This document shows positions 43,104-51,705 of a stretch of 56,310 nt of DNA, one piece after another. This DNA is from CAZRIP01 sp964600165 (lineage in GTDB: Bacteria > Elusimicrobiota > Elusimicrobia > UBA1565 > UBA9628): assembly GCA_964600165.1 (NCBI GenBank), contig CAZRIP010000008.1, forward strand, positions 1 through 56,310, given 5' to 3'. Each line of letters starts with the position of its first letter. Within the stretch, counting starts at the first letter, position 1. The translations under genes and the position numbers were made by a program. The notes beneath the pieces are model-generated. The model had not been told where the DNA came from and did no database searches. It saw only the letters and a list, made by a program, of their open reading frames with translations.

Positions 43104-44423
43104 CTAGAAGCGCCTCTTTTGCAGGGCGGTCAGGGCCTCTTCGAGGATCGCCGCGCCCTTGAGAGCCTCGGCCTCGGTGATGATCAGGGGCGGGTTGATC
43201 CTCAACGAGGGATTGTAGGACATCGTCATCAATCCCCGCTTCAAGCAATCCTCGAAAAGCTCGCGGCAGAGCGCGGCCTCGAGCGGCTTCTCGGTCCTCG
43301 GGTCGATCAGGTCGACGCCGAGCATGAGGCCGCGGCCGCGAACGCCGGTCGCGAGCGGGCAAGAGTCCTCGAGCTTCTTGAGCCGCTTTAAAAGCGCCGA
43401 GCCGACCTTCTTCGAGTTCTCGACGAGCCGCTCCTTGATGACGATCGACAGCGCGGCGTCGCAGGCGGCGGAGGCGAGCGGGTTGCCGCCGTACGACGAC
43501 GAGGAGCCGCTCGGATTGGCCCAGGGCTTGGAGGAAGCTGTTTCATTGTTGGAGATCACGCCGGATACCGGGAAGCCGCCGCCCACGCCCTTGCCCACGG
43601 TCATGATGTCGGGGATCACGCCTTCGTGGTCGCATCCGAAGTTCGCGCCGGTGCGGCCGAAGCCCGTGATCATCTCATCGGAGATGAAGAGCGCGCCGTT
43701 CTCGCGCGCGATCCGCGCCACGCCCGCGAAGAACCCGGCGGGGGGCACGACGTTGCCGTTGGTGCCCTGGATGGGCTCCATGATGATAGCGGACAGCGCC
43801 CCCGTCGTCTCGCGCTTGATCTTGTCGCGCAGGAACTGGAGGCAGTGGGCGCCGCAGTCGTGGGCGCCGGTCGCGCCGAGCGGGCAGCGTCGGGAATCGG
43901 GATACGGCGACACGTAAAGTCCCGGGGACAGCGGGCCAAGCTCGTTCTTGAAGCCGTCGCCCAAGAGCCCGAGCACGCCGCCCGTCTTGCCGTGGAAGCC
44001 GCCCCAGAAGCTCATGACCTCGAAGCGCTTGGTCTTGCTCTTGGCGAGGCGCAGCGCGGCCTCAACCGCCTCGGCTCCGGAGGAGTACAGCTGGACGCGG
44101 GTCAGCCCCTTGGGCGTGAAGCTCGCGAGATTCTTGACGAAAGACAGACGGCGGGCCGTCGTGAACGAACCGACGGAGATTTTGGCGACCTGATCCGAGA
44201 CGGCGCGCACGTAGTCGGGGTGCGAATAGCCGATGGAAGCCACGCCGATGCCCGCGACGAAGTCGAGATACTCGTTGCCGTCGACGTCCTTGAGCACGCA
44301 GCCTTTGCCGGAGTCCATCGCCAGCTTCGACGCCAGCGCGATCGTCTGAAGGCCGGGTGCGATGTATTTCTGCTCTTCCTCGAAGAGCTTGAGAGATTTG
44401 TTGGTCTGCGCGACGGGGGTCAT
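43104..44423 (-). CDS. class III PLP-dependent aminotransferase
   Basis: This is a 439-residue class III aminotransferase (the fold of ornithine, GABA and similar omega-aminotransferases). It has LDFVAGIGVASIGYSHP near the N-terminus, SSGAEAVEAALRLAK for phosphate binding, the EPIQGTNGNVVPP segment, the aspartate in ISDEMITGFGRTG and the PLP-binding Lys in TVGKGVGGGFPVSG. It transfers an amino group to an aldehyde or ketone. The cluster suggests an oxidised inositol or similar acceptor, but class III enzymes have many substrates and this is not proven. Starts and stops overlap or nearly touch both neighbours. Confidence 0.93.
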   Translation of the reverse strand: MTPVAQTNKSLKLFEEEQKYIAPGLQTIALASKLAMDSGKGCVLKDVDGNEYLDFVAGIGVASIGYSHPDYVRAVSDQVAKISVGSFTTARRLSFVKNLASFTPKGLTRVQLYSSGAEAVEAALRLAKSKTKRFEVMSFWGGFHGKTGGVLGLLGDGFKNELGPLSPGLYVSPYPDSRRCPLGATGAHDCGAHCLQFLRDKIKRETTGALSAIIMEPIQGTNGNVVPPAGFFAGVARIARENGALFISDEMITGFGRTGANFGCDHEGVIPDIMTVGKGVGGGFPVSGVISNNETASSKPWANPSGSSSSYGGNPLASAACDAALSIVIKERLVENSKKVGSALLKRLKKLEDSCPLATGVRGRGLMLGVDLIDPRTEKPLEAALCRELFEDCLKRGLMTMSYNPSLRINPPLIITEAEALKGAAILEEALTALQKRRF

Positions 44424-45259
44424 TGGGGTTTCCTCGACTCCTCGCGGCGGCGCAGCCGCGCGCGCAGTCGGCGCGCGATCTGGATCGCCGCGTCGTTGCG
44501 GACCTTGGCGAAGCTCGGCCAGGAGTTGATGTCGATGAGATGGATCGGCCCGTCGGGCGAGACGATGGCGTCGCCGCCGAAGACCTCGAGCCCGACGGCG
44601 CCGGCGGCCTTCTCAGCCTCGGCGGCGAGGTCCTCGAGCTCGAATGGGAGGCGGCGCGCCGACGCCGGGTCGTGATAGAACCAGGTGAACCACTGGCCGG
44701 GGCCGACGCCGTAGAACTTGATGAGGTCGCCTTCGACGTGGCGCTGGATGAGCAGGTTCGAGATCTCGCGGCGCTGGAAATCGCGGCGGATCGCCTCGAG
44801 CTCGGCCATGTCGCGGGCGTAGACGACGTCGTGCGCGCAGGTGTTGTGCACGTCGCCGCGCTTGACCCACACGCCGCCGTCCGCCCACTCGGGCAGCGGG
44901 GCGCTCGAGCTCGTCGCGCGGATCTCGGTCTCGGGGAAGCGCACGCCTGACTTCTCGAATGAGGGAATCATGCGCGTGCGATAGCAGCCGAGCACGGCAT
45001 CCGGATGGTTGACGATGAGCGCGCCGCTTCTAAGAGAAAGCTGCTTGAGGCGCATCAGGCGCGGATAGGTCTCGCACATCGGGACGATCATGTCCCAATC
45101 CGACAACTCCTCGGCGTCCGCTTTCTCGGGCTCGACGGCGCGCGCCTCGACGCGCTGAAGCTCGAGTTGCTCGATCACCGCCTTCAAGATCAGCGCGTCA
45201 TCCGTCTCCCGGTTCGGGGAGTTCTGCAACTCGCGAAAGATCCCAAGGCACTTCACCAT
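44420..45259 (-). CDS. ATP-grasp enzyme (RimK-like ligase or inositol-phosphate-kinase-like)
   Basis: This is a 279-residue ATP-grasp protein. The metal-binding motif LIDINSWPSF is at residues about 241-250, and the central VWVKRGDVHNT and LLIQRHVEGDLIKFYGVGPG segments are the ATP-binding strands. RimK-type ligases couple a carboxylate to an amine. Inositol-phosphate kinases of the ITPK type share the fold and a similar K-x-Y-x-V-G strand. Both readings make sense beside inositol and aminotransferase genes. The closest family cannot be settled by eye. It overlaps the next gene in the operon by four bases and the previous by seven. Confidence 0.82.
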   Translation of the reverse strand: MVKCLGIFRELQNSPNRETDDALILKAVIEQLELQRVEARAVEPEKADAEELSDWDMIVPMCETYPRLMRLKQLSLRSGALIVNHPDAVLGCYRTRMIPSFEKSGVRFPETEIRATSSSAPLPEWADGGVWVKRGDVHNTCAHDVVYARDMAELEAIRRDFQRREISNLLIQRHVEGDLIKFYGVGPGQWFTWFYHDPASARRLPFELEDLAAEAEKAAGAVGLEVFGGDAIVSPDGPIHLIDINSWPSFAKVRNDAAIQIARRLRARLRRREESRKPQ

Positions 45260-45960
45260 GACCGCGCCGCCTCCTTCAGAAAACCCTCGGCGGTCCGGAT
45301 GTCCTCGGGGCGATCGACGTCGATCGTCTTCTCGAGGCGGACGCCGGCGACCCGCGCGCCCGAAGCGACGAGCTCGGACAGATAATCGCGCAGCTTGCCG
45401 AAGCGGCCGGCTTCCGGCATGCGCCGCGCGAGCGCGGGGGTCAGGTAGTAGAGGCCGACGGTGGCGAGAGCGCGCGTTTTCGCGGCCGCTCCGAGGCTCT
45501 TGATCAGCCCGTCCTCGCCGAGGTCGGCGTAGAGCGGTTTTTCGTCGTCGATGAAATCGGTCAGTGCGAGGGCGGCGTCGGCCTGCCGCGCGCGCGCCTC
45601 ATGCGCGAAGCGCGCGACCTCGGCGGGGGCGGCCAAGGCGTCCACCGTGCTCACGATGAAGGGCTCGCCCGAGGCGGCGAGGGCCGTCGCGAGGATGCGG
45701 AACGTCTCCCACGAGGATGCGGTGTCTCTCTCGAGAAAGGACCAGACGGCTTTCGGGAACGAGGACGTCAGGCTCGCCCGCACCGCGCGCCCGGAGCTGT
45801 TGTGGACGAGCGTGATGTCGGCCAGGCCCGCCTTGATGAGCGAGCCGGCGACCCAGTGGCAGAGCGGCGACCCGGCGACCGGCACGAGCGGCTTGACCGT
45901 GCCCGGATGGCTCCGGGCCAAGCGCTCGCCGTGTCCCGCCGCGATGATGCCGGCCTTCAT
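45253..45960 (-). CDS. sugar/inositol-phosphate nucleotidyltransferase
   Basis: This is a 235-residue NTP-transferase. The N-terminus MKAGIIAAGHGERL carries the nucleotide-binding loop, with the conserved KPLVPVAGSPL next and a metal-binding Asp in STVDALA. It activates a phosphorylated sugar or cyclitol with an NTP. The best inference from position is inositol-1-phosphate cytidylyltransferase making CDP-inositol. It has the catalytic loop that the N-terminal domain of the phosphotransferase gene has lost. I start at the ATG at 45960, sharing one base with the HAD stop (TAATG). Confidence 0.85.
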   Translation of the reverse strand: MKAGIIAAGHGERLARSHPGTVKPLVPVAGSPLCHWVAGSLIKAGLADITLVHNSSGRAVRASLTSSFPKAVWSFLERDTASSWETFRILATALAASGEPFIVSTVDALAAPAEVARFAHEARARQADAALALTDFIDDEKPLYADLGEDGLIKSLGAAAKTRALATVGLYYLTPALARRMPEAGRFGKLRDYLSELVASGARVAGVRLEKTIDVDRPEDIRTAEGFLKEAARSW

Positions 45961-46619
45961 TAAAGCAGCGGCTCCAGGGCGGGGAGAGACGCCGCGACGA
46001 GCGCTTGCGGGCAGCACGTCGTCCCCCCGGAAGCGATCAGCGCGTGCCGCAGCCCGAGGCCCTCGGCGCCGCGCATGTCGCGCGGGATCGAGTCGCCGAT
46101 CATGAGGGCTTCCTTGGCGTCCGTCCTGAGGGCCTCGAGAGCATGTTGGAAAATCTTGGGCTCGGGCTTGATCGAGCCCAAGACGGCGCTGTCGGCGACC
46201 ACGCCGAAGTAGCTCGCCAAATCCTCGGAGGCGAGCACGCTGTCGAGATTGCCGTAGAAGTTGGAGACGATCCCGAGCTTGTGTTTGCGCGCCAAGCGCT
46301 CGAGGACGGGCTTGTTGCGGGAGAACGCCTTCCGGCAATCGGAGATGAAGCGGCCGGCGATCTTTTCGGCGAGCTCCGGCCGGTCCGCGGCGAGAGAGGC
46401 GCAGACGTCGCGCGCCTGCAGCGCCACCGTCTCCTCGAGCCCCTTGCCGGGAAGCTTGTGCCGGGACGCCAGCCGGTCGTCGGCGTCATAGAACGCCCGC
46501 GCGAAGCGCTCGCGACCCGGATCGACGCCCTCTTCCTTATAAAGGTCGTAGAAGCGGTCCAGCCAAGGGGTGCCGTCGCCGTCGAGCGTGCCGCCGAAGT
46601 CGAACAGGAGGGCCGTCAC
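45960..46619 (-). CDS. HAD-superfamily phosphatase
   Basis: This is a 219-residue haloacid-dehalogenase-fold hydrolase. The nucleophile Asp7 is in LLFDFGGTLDG, motif II is VSNFYGN, and motif III/IV are IKPEPKIFQHALE and MIGDSIPRD. The usual second Asp (D+2) is Gly, as in YihX-type HAD phosphatases, so activity is still plausible. In the cluster it could dephosphorylate an inositol-phosphate or phosphodiester product. It starts at GTG with a perfect TATAAT six bases upstream and is the first gene of the eight-gene operon. Confidence 0.88.
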   Translation of the reverse strand: MTALLFDFGGTLDGDGTPWLDRFYDLYKEEGVDPGRERFARAFYDADDRLASRHKLPGKGLEETVALQARDVCASLAADRPELAEKIAGRFISDCRKAFSRNKPVLERLARKHKLGIVSNFYGNLDSVLASEDLASYFGVVADSAVLGSIKPEPKIFQHALEALRTDAKEALMIGDSIPRDMRGAEGLGLRHALIASGGTTCCPQALVAASLPALEPLL

Positions 46620-46625
46620 GGGACG

Positions 46626-46631
46626 ATTATA
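46626..46631 (-). promoter_or_regulatory. TATAAT -10 box for the inositol-cluster operon
   Basis: A perfect TATAAT on the minus strand is followed by six bases and the GTG start of the HAD gene, so the operon messenger probably starts at the initiation codon. No -35 at standard spacing is seen. Confidence 0.6.
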
Positions 46632-46697
46632 GCAATGGTGCGGGGCCGTCGTATAGGCGTGCCGTCATCATATTATTGCGGAATTTTGACCTAGGGC

Positions 46698-46726
46698 TTG
46701 ACAAAGCGGGTCAATCCTGTTATTAA
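46698..46726 (+). promoter_or_regulatory. promoter of the pilMNOPQ leader
   Basis: A perfect -35 TTGACA (46698-46703), a 17-base spacer and TATTAA (46721-46726) form a strong sigma-70-type promoter. The expected +1 is 46733, which is the first base of a 13-bp hairpin. Confidence 0.75.
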
Positions 46727-46732
46727 TGGTGT

Positions 46733-46834
46733 GGCTGCTTTTGATATTTTTTAAGAGCACCATTGAAAGCAGCCAGTTCGCACGAAATACGCGCCGAGTT
46801 GACCTCCCTGATGGGGAGGTCGCGGCGCTTTTTT
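46733..46834 (+). ncRNA. structured pil leader RNA or small RNA (about 102 bases)
   Basis: From the expected +1 the RNA would begin with a hairpin: GGCTGCTTT (46733-46741) pairs perfectly with AAAGCAGCC (46766-46774). Four further pairs inside extend it to 13 bp (two of them G-U) with a 16-base loop. A 16-base linker follows, then the intrinsic terminator at 46791-46834. It resembles a free-standing small RNA or an attenuator that limits read-through into pilM. I do not recognise a known riboswitch class. Confidence 0.6.
46791..46834 (+). terminator. intrinsic terminator between the pil promoter and pilM
   Basis: The stem has an outer GCGCCG/CGGCGC pair of arms and an inner 8-bp GACCTCCC/GGGAGGTC stem with a 5-base loop, followed by TTTTTT. 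This is a textbook rho-independent terminator. It lies 20 bases upstream of pilM and downstream of that operon's promoter. Confidence 0.8.
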
Positions 46835-46854
46835 AATGCTCGGATGAAAAAAAC

Positions 46855-48015
46855 ATGCCCGTGAAGCTCGACGCAGTCAAAGAGAAGCTCGGCGCCTTGG
46901 CCAAGAAGGCCAAGGGGCTCTCCGAGCTTTTGCTCGGCTCTCCCGACGTGCTGGCCATCGACGTCGGGACGTACTCCGTCAAGATCCTGCTGCTCAAGCA
47001 AGAGGGCCCTTCGATCGCGCTCAAGGCCTGGGGCTATTTGCCGCTCAACGCCAAGCCCGAGGCGACGGCCGACGAGAAGAAGACCCAGACCGTCAACATG
47101 GTGCGCGCCTTCCTGATCCAAAAGGGCCTCAAGATCAAGGAGGTGGCGACGTCTCTCTCGGGCAACTCCGTGATCGTGCGCTACGTCAAGTTCCCGCAGC
47201 TGACCAAGGGCGAGCTGCGCTCGACGCTCGCCACCGAGGCCGAGCCTTTCATCCCATTCGACATCAACGAAGTCCAGCTCGATTTCCACATCCTGAGTCA
47301 CGTCGTCGAGGAAGGCCAGAAGAAGATGGAGACCGTGCTCGTGGCGGCCAAGAAGGACCTGGTCAACGCGCGGCTCGACATCCTGCAAGGAACCGGGCTC
47401 GTCCCCACGATCATCGACGTCGACTCCTTCGCGCTCGAGAACGTGTTCGAGAGACTGCGCGACCCGAAGATGGACAACGGCGCGACCCTCCTTCTCAACA
47501 TCGGACACATGGTCACGAACCTCTCGATCGTCGAGCAGGGGGTGACCAAGGTCGTGCGCGATATCTTCATCTCGGGCAACACGATCAGCAAGGCGCTGAT
47601 GAAGGCGTTCCAATACGATTTCGCGAAAGCCGAGGAGATCAAGAAGCAGTACGGCCTGATCGTCGACGCCGGCGAGAAGGAGAAAGCGCTTCAGGACGGC
47701 CAGCGCGAGGCGCTCGGCGTCTCCCAGGCCGTCGCCAACGTCGCCAAGGACCTCGTCGGCGAGGTCCATCGCTCCGTCGATTTCTATCTCTCGCAGGGTC
47801 CTGAACGCTCGATCGGCCGCATCATGCTGACGGGCGGCTCGGCGCGCATCAAGAACCTCGCCCAACACTTGTCGGCCGAGCTCAAGGTGCCCGTGAGCGT
47901 CCTTGATCCGTTCTCCATCTTGCCGCAGCCGCCCGCGGACCTCCCGCCGGAGCTCGCGCCCTCGTTCGGGGTCACGATGGGTCTGGCGCTGCGGCGCAAC
48001 AGGGACTGGGTGTGA
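46855..48015 (+). CDS. pilM: type IV pilus assembly protein PilM
   Basis: This is a 386-residue actin-like ATPase-fold protein of the pilus alignment complex. The phosphate-1 motif LAIDVGTYSVK is at residues 33-43, after an extended 30-residue N-terminus. LLLNIGHMVTNLSIVEQG (phosphate 2) and MLTGGSARIKNLAQHL (adenosine motif) follow. PilM binds the N-terminus of PilN on the cytoplasmic side. It is the first gene of pilMNOPQ. The ribosome binding site is weak (GGA ten bases upstream), which fits control by the leader. Confidence 0.94.
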   Translation: MPVKLDAVKEKLGALAKKAKGLSELLLGSPDVLAIDVGTYSVKILLLKQEGPSIALKAWGYLPLNAKPEATADEKKTQTVNMVRAFLIQKGLKIKEVATSLSGNSVIVRYVKFPQLTKGELRSTLATEAEPFIPFDINEVQLDFHILSHVVEEGQKKMETVLVAAKKDLVNARLDILQGTGLVPTIIDVDSFALENVFERLRDPKMDNGATLLLNIGHMVTNLSIVEQGVTKVVRDIFISGNTISKALMKAFQYDFAKAEEIKKQYGLIVDAGEKEKALQDGQREALGVSQAVANVAKDLVGEVHRSVDFYLSQGPERSIGRIMLTGGSARIKNLAQHLSAELKVPVSVLDPFSILPQPPADLPPELAPSFGVTMGLALRRNRDWV

Positions 48016-48016
48016 C

Positions 48017-48574
48017 ATGATCAAGGTCAACCTAGTCCCCGCCGAGATCCTCGCCAAGGCCGACCAGAAACGGCAGGCCATCCAAGCCGGCGCCGTCGGC
48101 GTGCTGGTGCTCTCGATCGTCGCGCTGATCTCGATGGGGCATTACTGGCGCTACGAGCGTATCGATAAGAAGCTCGCCAAGGACAAGTCGGACTTGAAAA
48201 AGCTCGAGGTGATCGTCTCGAAGGTCGAGGAGCTCGAGAAGACCGCCGCCGCGGTGCGCGCGCGTCTCAACGTCATCACCGATCTGCTCAAGAGCCGGCC
48301 GCTCTATCCGTATTTCATGTCCGATTTCGTGCGCAGCGTTCCTATGGGCGTGCGCGTCAAGACTTTGAGCACCGCCGGAGGCGGCAGCTCGGGTGGGGCG
48401 CTCAAGCTCACCATCTCCGCCGAGGCGCGCGCCAACGAGGACATCGCCGAGTGGGTGCGGCGGATGGAAGAGTCCGGCCGCTTCTCGAGCGAGGAGCTGG
48501 GTCCCGTCACGACGACGGAAGCCACCTCGATCTACAATTTCACGATGACGGCGACGTACTCGGCGAAGCTTTAG
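48017..48574 (+). CDS. pilN: type IV pilus assembly protein PilN
   Basis: This is a 185-residue PilN. The conserved cytoplasmic N-terminus MIKVNLVPAE (the PilM-binding INLLP-like motif) is followed by a membrane segment (about residues 22-42), a coiled coil and a ferredoxin-like periplasmic domain. It forms the inner-membrane alignment complex with PilO. It starts one base after the pilM stop. Confidence 0.94.
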   Translation: MIKVNLVPAEILAKADQKRQAIQAGAVGVLVLSIVALISMGHYWRYERIDKKLAKDKSDLKKLEVIVSKVEELEKTAAAVRARLNVITDLLKSRPLYPYFMSDFVRSVPMGVRVKTLSTAGGGSSGGALKLTISAEARANEDIAEWVRRMEESGRFSSEELGPVTTTEATSIYNFTMTATYSAKL

Positions 48575-48577
48575 CCC

Positions 48578-49135
48578 ATGGCCAAGATCAACATCAAGCT
48601 CAACAAGCAGCAGCAGCAGATGCTCGTCGCGGGCATCCTGCTGCTCGGCGGCTTCGGCACCAGCTACGTCGCGCTCTTCTGGATGCCGGTCTCGCAGAAG
48701 ATCGCCGCGGCTCAAAAGGAGATCGAGGAGGTCGACGCCAAGATCGAGAAGGCGACGCGCCAGGCCGCGAGACTGCCGCGCCTAGAGCAGGACCTGGTCC
48801 AGCTCAACCAGCAGGCCGTCGATGCGGAGCGCCGGCTGCCGAAGAAGAAATCGACGACCGACATCCTCGTGACGGTCACCGAGCTCGCGGACAAGAACCA
48901 CATCATACTCTTGAGCTTCGGCACCGGCGGGACCGCCGGCAAGAACGTCTCGTTTACCGAGCTCAACTACCCGATCACGGTCAAAGGCAGCTTCCATAAT
49001 ATCGGGAAGTTCCTTGCCTCGATCGCGCTCGAGGAGCGCATCTTCAACGTCTCCAACGTCGTCTACGGCGCGGCCAGCGACGCCGGCGACATGTCGGTGA
49101 CCTTCACCCTCGTCTCATATCAATATAAAGGATGA
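48578..49135 (+). CDS. pilO: type IV pilus assembly protein PilO
   Basis: This is a 185-residue PilO with a membrane segment at about residues 12-34, a coiled coil (KIAAAQKEIEEVDAKIEKAT) and a C-terminal alpha-beta domain. It pairs with PilN and contacts PilP. It lies in the standard order, three bases after pilN. Confidence 0.92.
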   Translation: MAKINIKLNKQQQQMLVAGILLLGGFGTSYVALFWMPVSQKIAAAQKEIEEVDAKIEKATRQAARLPRLEQDLVQLNQQAVDAERRLPKKKSTTDILVTVTELADKNHIILLSFGTGGTAGKNVSFTELNYPITVKGSFHNIGKFLASIALEERIFNVSNVVYGAASDAGDMSVTFTLVSYQYKG

Positions 49136-49626
49136 CGAGCGCGATCCTGGCCGTCTGGCTTTCGACTTTCGCCCGCGCGGCGGCGGCTCCCGCGCCGGCG
49201 CCCGCCGCCGCCGCTCCCGCCGTCAAACCCGCGGACGTCAAGGCTTCGACGGCTCCCGCGGCCGCGACCGAGCTCGCTGACCCGAGCCAGATCTACACCG
49301 CCGAGAAGCTGCGCGACCCCTTCCGCCAGCTGAGCGCGAACTCCGGCGACGGGGCGGCCACGCACTCCTTCACCGCCGACGACTTCAACATCCATAATCT
49401 GTCGCTGCGCGGCATGATGAAGGACCGCCGCGCCGATTACGCGCTTTTCGCCGACCCGGCGTTCGGAGTGACGTTCGTCCTGCGGGGCGGGCGCCTCTAT
49501 GATCCCAAAGGCAGGCCCGTGCCGGGCGTGACCGGCGGCCTCGACATTCGGCGCAAGACGGCGCACCTCATGACCAAGGACAGCGACGTGCAGACCTTCC
49601 GTCTCGGAGAGGAGGGCGCCAATTGA
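49132..49626 (+). CDS. pilP: type IV pilus assembly protein PilP
   Basis: This is a 164-residue PilP. An export-like N-terminus and an Ala/Pro-rich linker precede the typical RDPFRQL segment and a C-terminal beta domain (SLRGMMKDRRADYALFADP). PilP bridges PilNO and the secretin PilQ. Unlike most PilP proteins it has no lipobox Cys at the end of the signal, so it may be soluble or held by an uncleaved signal. ATGA overlap with pilO. Confidence 0.88.
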   Translation: MTSAILAVWLSTFARAAAAPAPAPAAAAPAVKPADVKASTAPAAATELADPSQIYTAEKLRDPFRQLSANSGDGAATHSFTADDFNIHNLSLRGMMKDRRADYALFADPAFGVTFVLRGGRLYDPKGRPVPGVTGGLDIRRKTAHLMTKDSDVQTFRLGEEGAN

Positions 49627-51701
49627 TGACCGGCTACTCACGGAGCAGCTTCATGAAGATCGACCCGAACCACCTGGCCCGCAAATCCGCGGCCATCGTC
49701 TTGTCGGCGCTGCTCGCCCTCGGAGCTTGGCCGGCGCTTCCCGTCTTCGCCGCCGACGCTCAGGACAATCCCTCCGTCGAAAGCCTGGAAGTGCTGGCGG
49801 ACAGCGTGATGATCCACACGGCCGGGGACGTCTCCTACAAGGCCATCGTCACGACGAGCCCCCCGCGTCTCATTCTGCAGCTCAACGGCGCCGAATATCA
49901 CGCCGCGGCCAAGCGCTTCGAGGGCAAGGGCAAGCTGCTCAAGGCCGTGCGTGCCGGCCAATATTCGCGCGCCCCGGACCTCGTCGCGCGCGTCGTTTTG
50001 GATCTGACCCAGCCGACGGCGTACAAGGTCGTCAAGACCGACGACGGTTTGCGCGTCGATCTGGGAGAATCGCGGCAGGAGGCGGCGTCTTCGGCGACGC
50101 CTCAGGCCGCCCCGGTGGCGATCAAGCCCAAGCCCGCGGCGTCCGCGAAGCAGGCCCTGGCCGCCAACGCCTCTTCGAAGGGCGGCGACGGGCTCCCCAT
50201 ATCGCGTCCGCTCGCCGACGCGCCGGCGGATCAGCCGCGCAAGGAAGTCGGCAACATGTCGACGCGCTACAGCTCCGAGCTCGCCGATGACGCTTCCAAG
50301 GGCAGCGTCCAAGGCGAGGCCGCGCCGGAGCCCTCCTCCGGTAAAGGCGTCGATCTCGCGCCGGCCGCAAAGGACAACGATCGCCACGACGACATCATGC
50401 AGCATCTGCCGATGGACCTCGTCTCTCTCGACTTCGACAACACCGACATCCACGACGTGCTCAAGCTCATGAGCGCCAAGGCGCACGTCAACCTGATCTA
50501 CGGCAACGACGTGACCGGCAGCTTGACCCTCCACTTGGTCGACGTGCCGTTCGCCGACGCGTTCCGCACGGCGCTGACGATGATGAACCTCATCACCGCC
50601 CAGGTCGGCGATAATATCCTGCGCGTGATGTCGCCTACCGGAATGAAGAATCAATCGCAGGTCGGGTTGACGACGGAGGTCATCTCGCTCAACTACCAGC
50701 AAGCCGGCTCGGTCCTCGCCGCCGTCAACCAGGTGCGCTCGGCGGAGGGCCGCAGCGGCACGGCCGTCGCGGACGCCAAGACCAACTCGATCATCATCAC
50801 GGAGACCGTCGAGGGGATGCTGGCGACCAAGAGGCTCATCGCCTCGCTCGATCAGCGCCCGAAGCAGGTCTTGATCGAGGCCAAGCTCATCGAGGTCAAC
50901 CTCAGCGACTCGCTCAACTACGGCATCCAGTGGGACTATTTTTCCGAGGACGTCGGCAAGGCGCTCGGAAAGCAAGGCTTGACCACCGTCGGCGCGGTGC
51001 CTGGTTTGCCGAGCGCGACGCCGGCCGGGCCGGCCACCGGCTCGGGGCTCGACCAAAACGTCGTCACCGCCAACGGCGTCGGCCCGACGGGTTCTCTCGG
51101 CTCGAGCGGCCGAGGCACCGGCGTCGGGCTGCCCGCCGACAAGGTCTTCGGCGCGTTCACGCTCGGCCGCGTCGTCAACAACTACATGTTGAGCGCGACG
51201 CTGACCGCCGCGGCTTCGCAAGGCAAGGTCAAGGTCCTCTCGGACCCGAAGGTCGCCACGCTCAATAATCAACAGGCGACGATCAACGTCCAGACCCAGT
51301 TCCCCTACGTGACCTCGAACGTGACGGCCACGGGCGTGACGAGCAACAACATCCAATACGTCGCCACCGGCATCACGCTCTCGGTCACGCCGTCGATCAA
51401 CGCCGACGGCCGCATCACGCTTCAGGTGGCCCCGACCGTCAGCCAGCCGTCGGCGACGGCCGCGGCGGCGGCGGGCGGCGCGCCAGGCATCGACACGCGC
51501 AACGCGAACACGACCGTGCTCGTGCGCGACGGCGACACGATCGTCATCGGCGGCCTGATCTCCGATTCGATCAGCGACGTCATCTCGAAGATCCCGTTCT
51601 TCGGCGACATCCCGATCCTCGGCTGGCTGTTCAAGAAGCGCAGCAAGCAGCGCACGCGCAGCGAGCTGCTGATCTTCGTCACGCCTAAGATCATGGACTG
51701 A
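49626..51701 (+). CDS. pilQ: type IV pilus secretin PilQ
   Basis: This is a 691-residue outer-membrane secretin through which the pilus exits. The signal peptide ends near residue 43, an AMIN domain spans about 45-140 and a variable linker follows. A secretin N-terminal domain (about 255-330, LDFDNTDIHDVLKLM) is next, then an N1 domain and the C-terminal secretin domain. That domain has the LLNP-like VKVLSDPKVATLNNQQATI segment and ends RTRSELLIFVTPKIM. I use ATG 49626 (GGAGG ten bases upstream, one-base overlap with the pilP stop). ATG 49653, with GGAG seven bases upstream, is an equally good start. Confidence 0.95.
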   Translation: MTGYSRSSFMKIDPNHLARKSAAIVLSALLALGAWPALPVFAADAQDNPSVESLEVLADSVMIHTAGDVSYKAIVTTSPPRLILQLNGAEYHAAAKRFEGKGKLLKAVRAGQYSRAPDLVARVVLDLTQPTAYKVVKTDDGLRVDLGESRQEAASSATPQAAPVAIKPKPAASAKQALAANASSKGGDGLPISRPLADAPADQPRKEVGNMSTRYSSELADDASKGSVQGEAAPEPSSGKGVDLAPAAKDNDRHDDIMQHLPMDLVSLDFDNTDIHDVLKLMSAKAHVNLIYGNDVTGSLTLHLVDVPFADAFRTALTMMNLITAQVGDNILRVMSPTGMKNQSQVGLTTEVISLNYQQAGSVLAAVNQVRSAEGRSGTAVADAKTNSIIITETVEGMLATKRLIASLDQRPKQVLIEAKLIEVNLSDSLNYGIQWDYFSEDVGKALGKQGLTTVGAVPGLPSATPAGPATGSGLDQNVVTANGVGPTGSLGSSGRGTGVGLPADKVFGAFTLGRVVNNYMLSATLTAAASQGKVKVLSDPKVATLNNQQATINVQTQFPYVTSNVTATGVTSNNIQYVATGITLSVTPSINADGRITLQVAPTVSQPSATAAAAAGGAPGIDTRNANTTVLVRDGDTIVIGGLISDSISDVISKIPFFGDIPILGWLFKKRSKQRTRSELLIFVTPKIMD

Positions 51702-51705
51702 AGGC

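Noticed and set aside
46726..46836. 36-codon frame starting MVWLLLIFF in the pil leader, a possible leader peptide
   Set aside because: Its ATG overlaps the -10 box and lies before the expected +1, there is no ribosome binding site, and the frame runs through the terminator stem.
49638..51356. 572-codon open frame on the minus strand
   Set aside because: It is fully antisense to pilQ, whose domains are certain; the composition (Asp/Arg/Val/His repeats) is that of a complementary-strand shadow.
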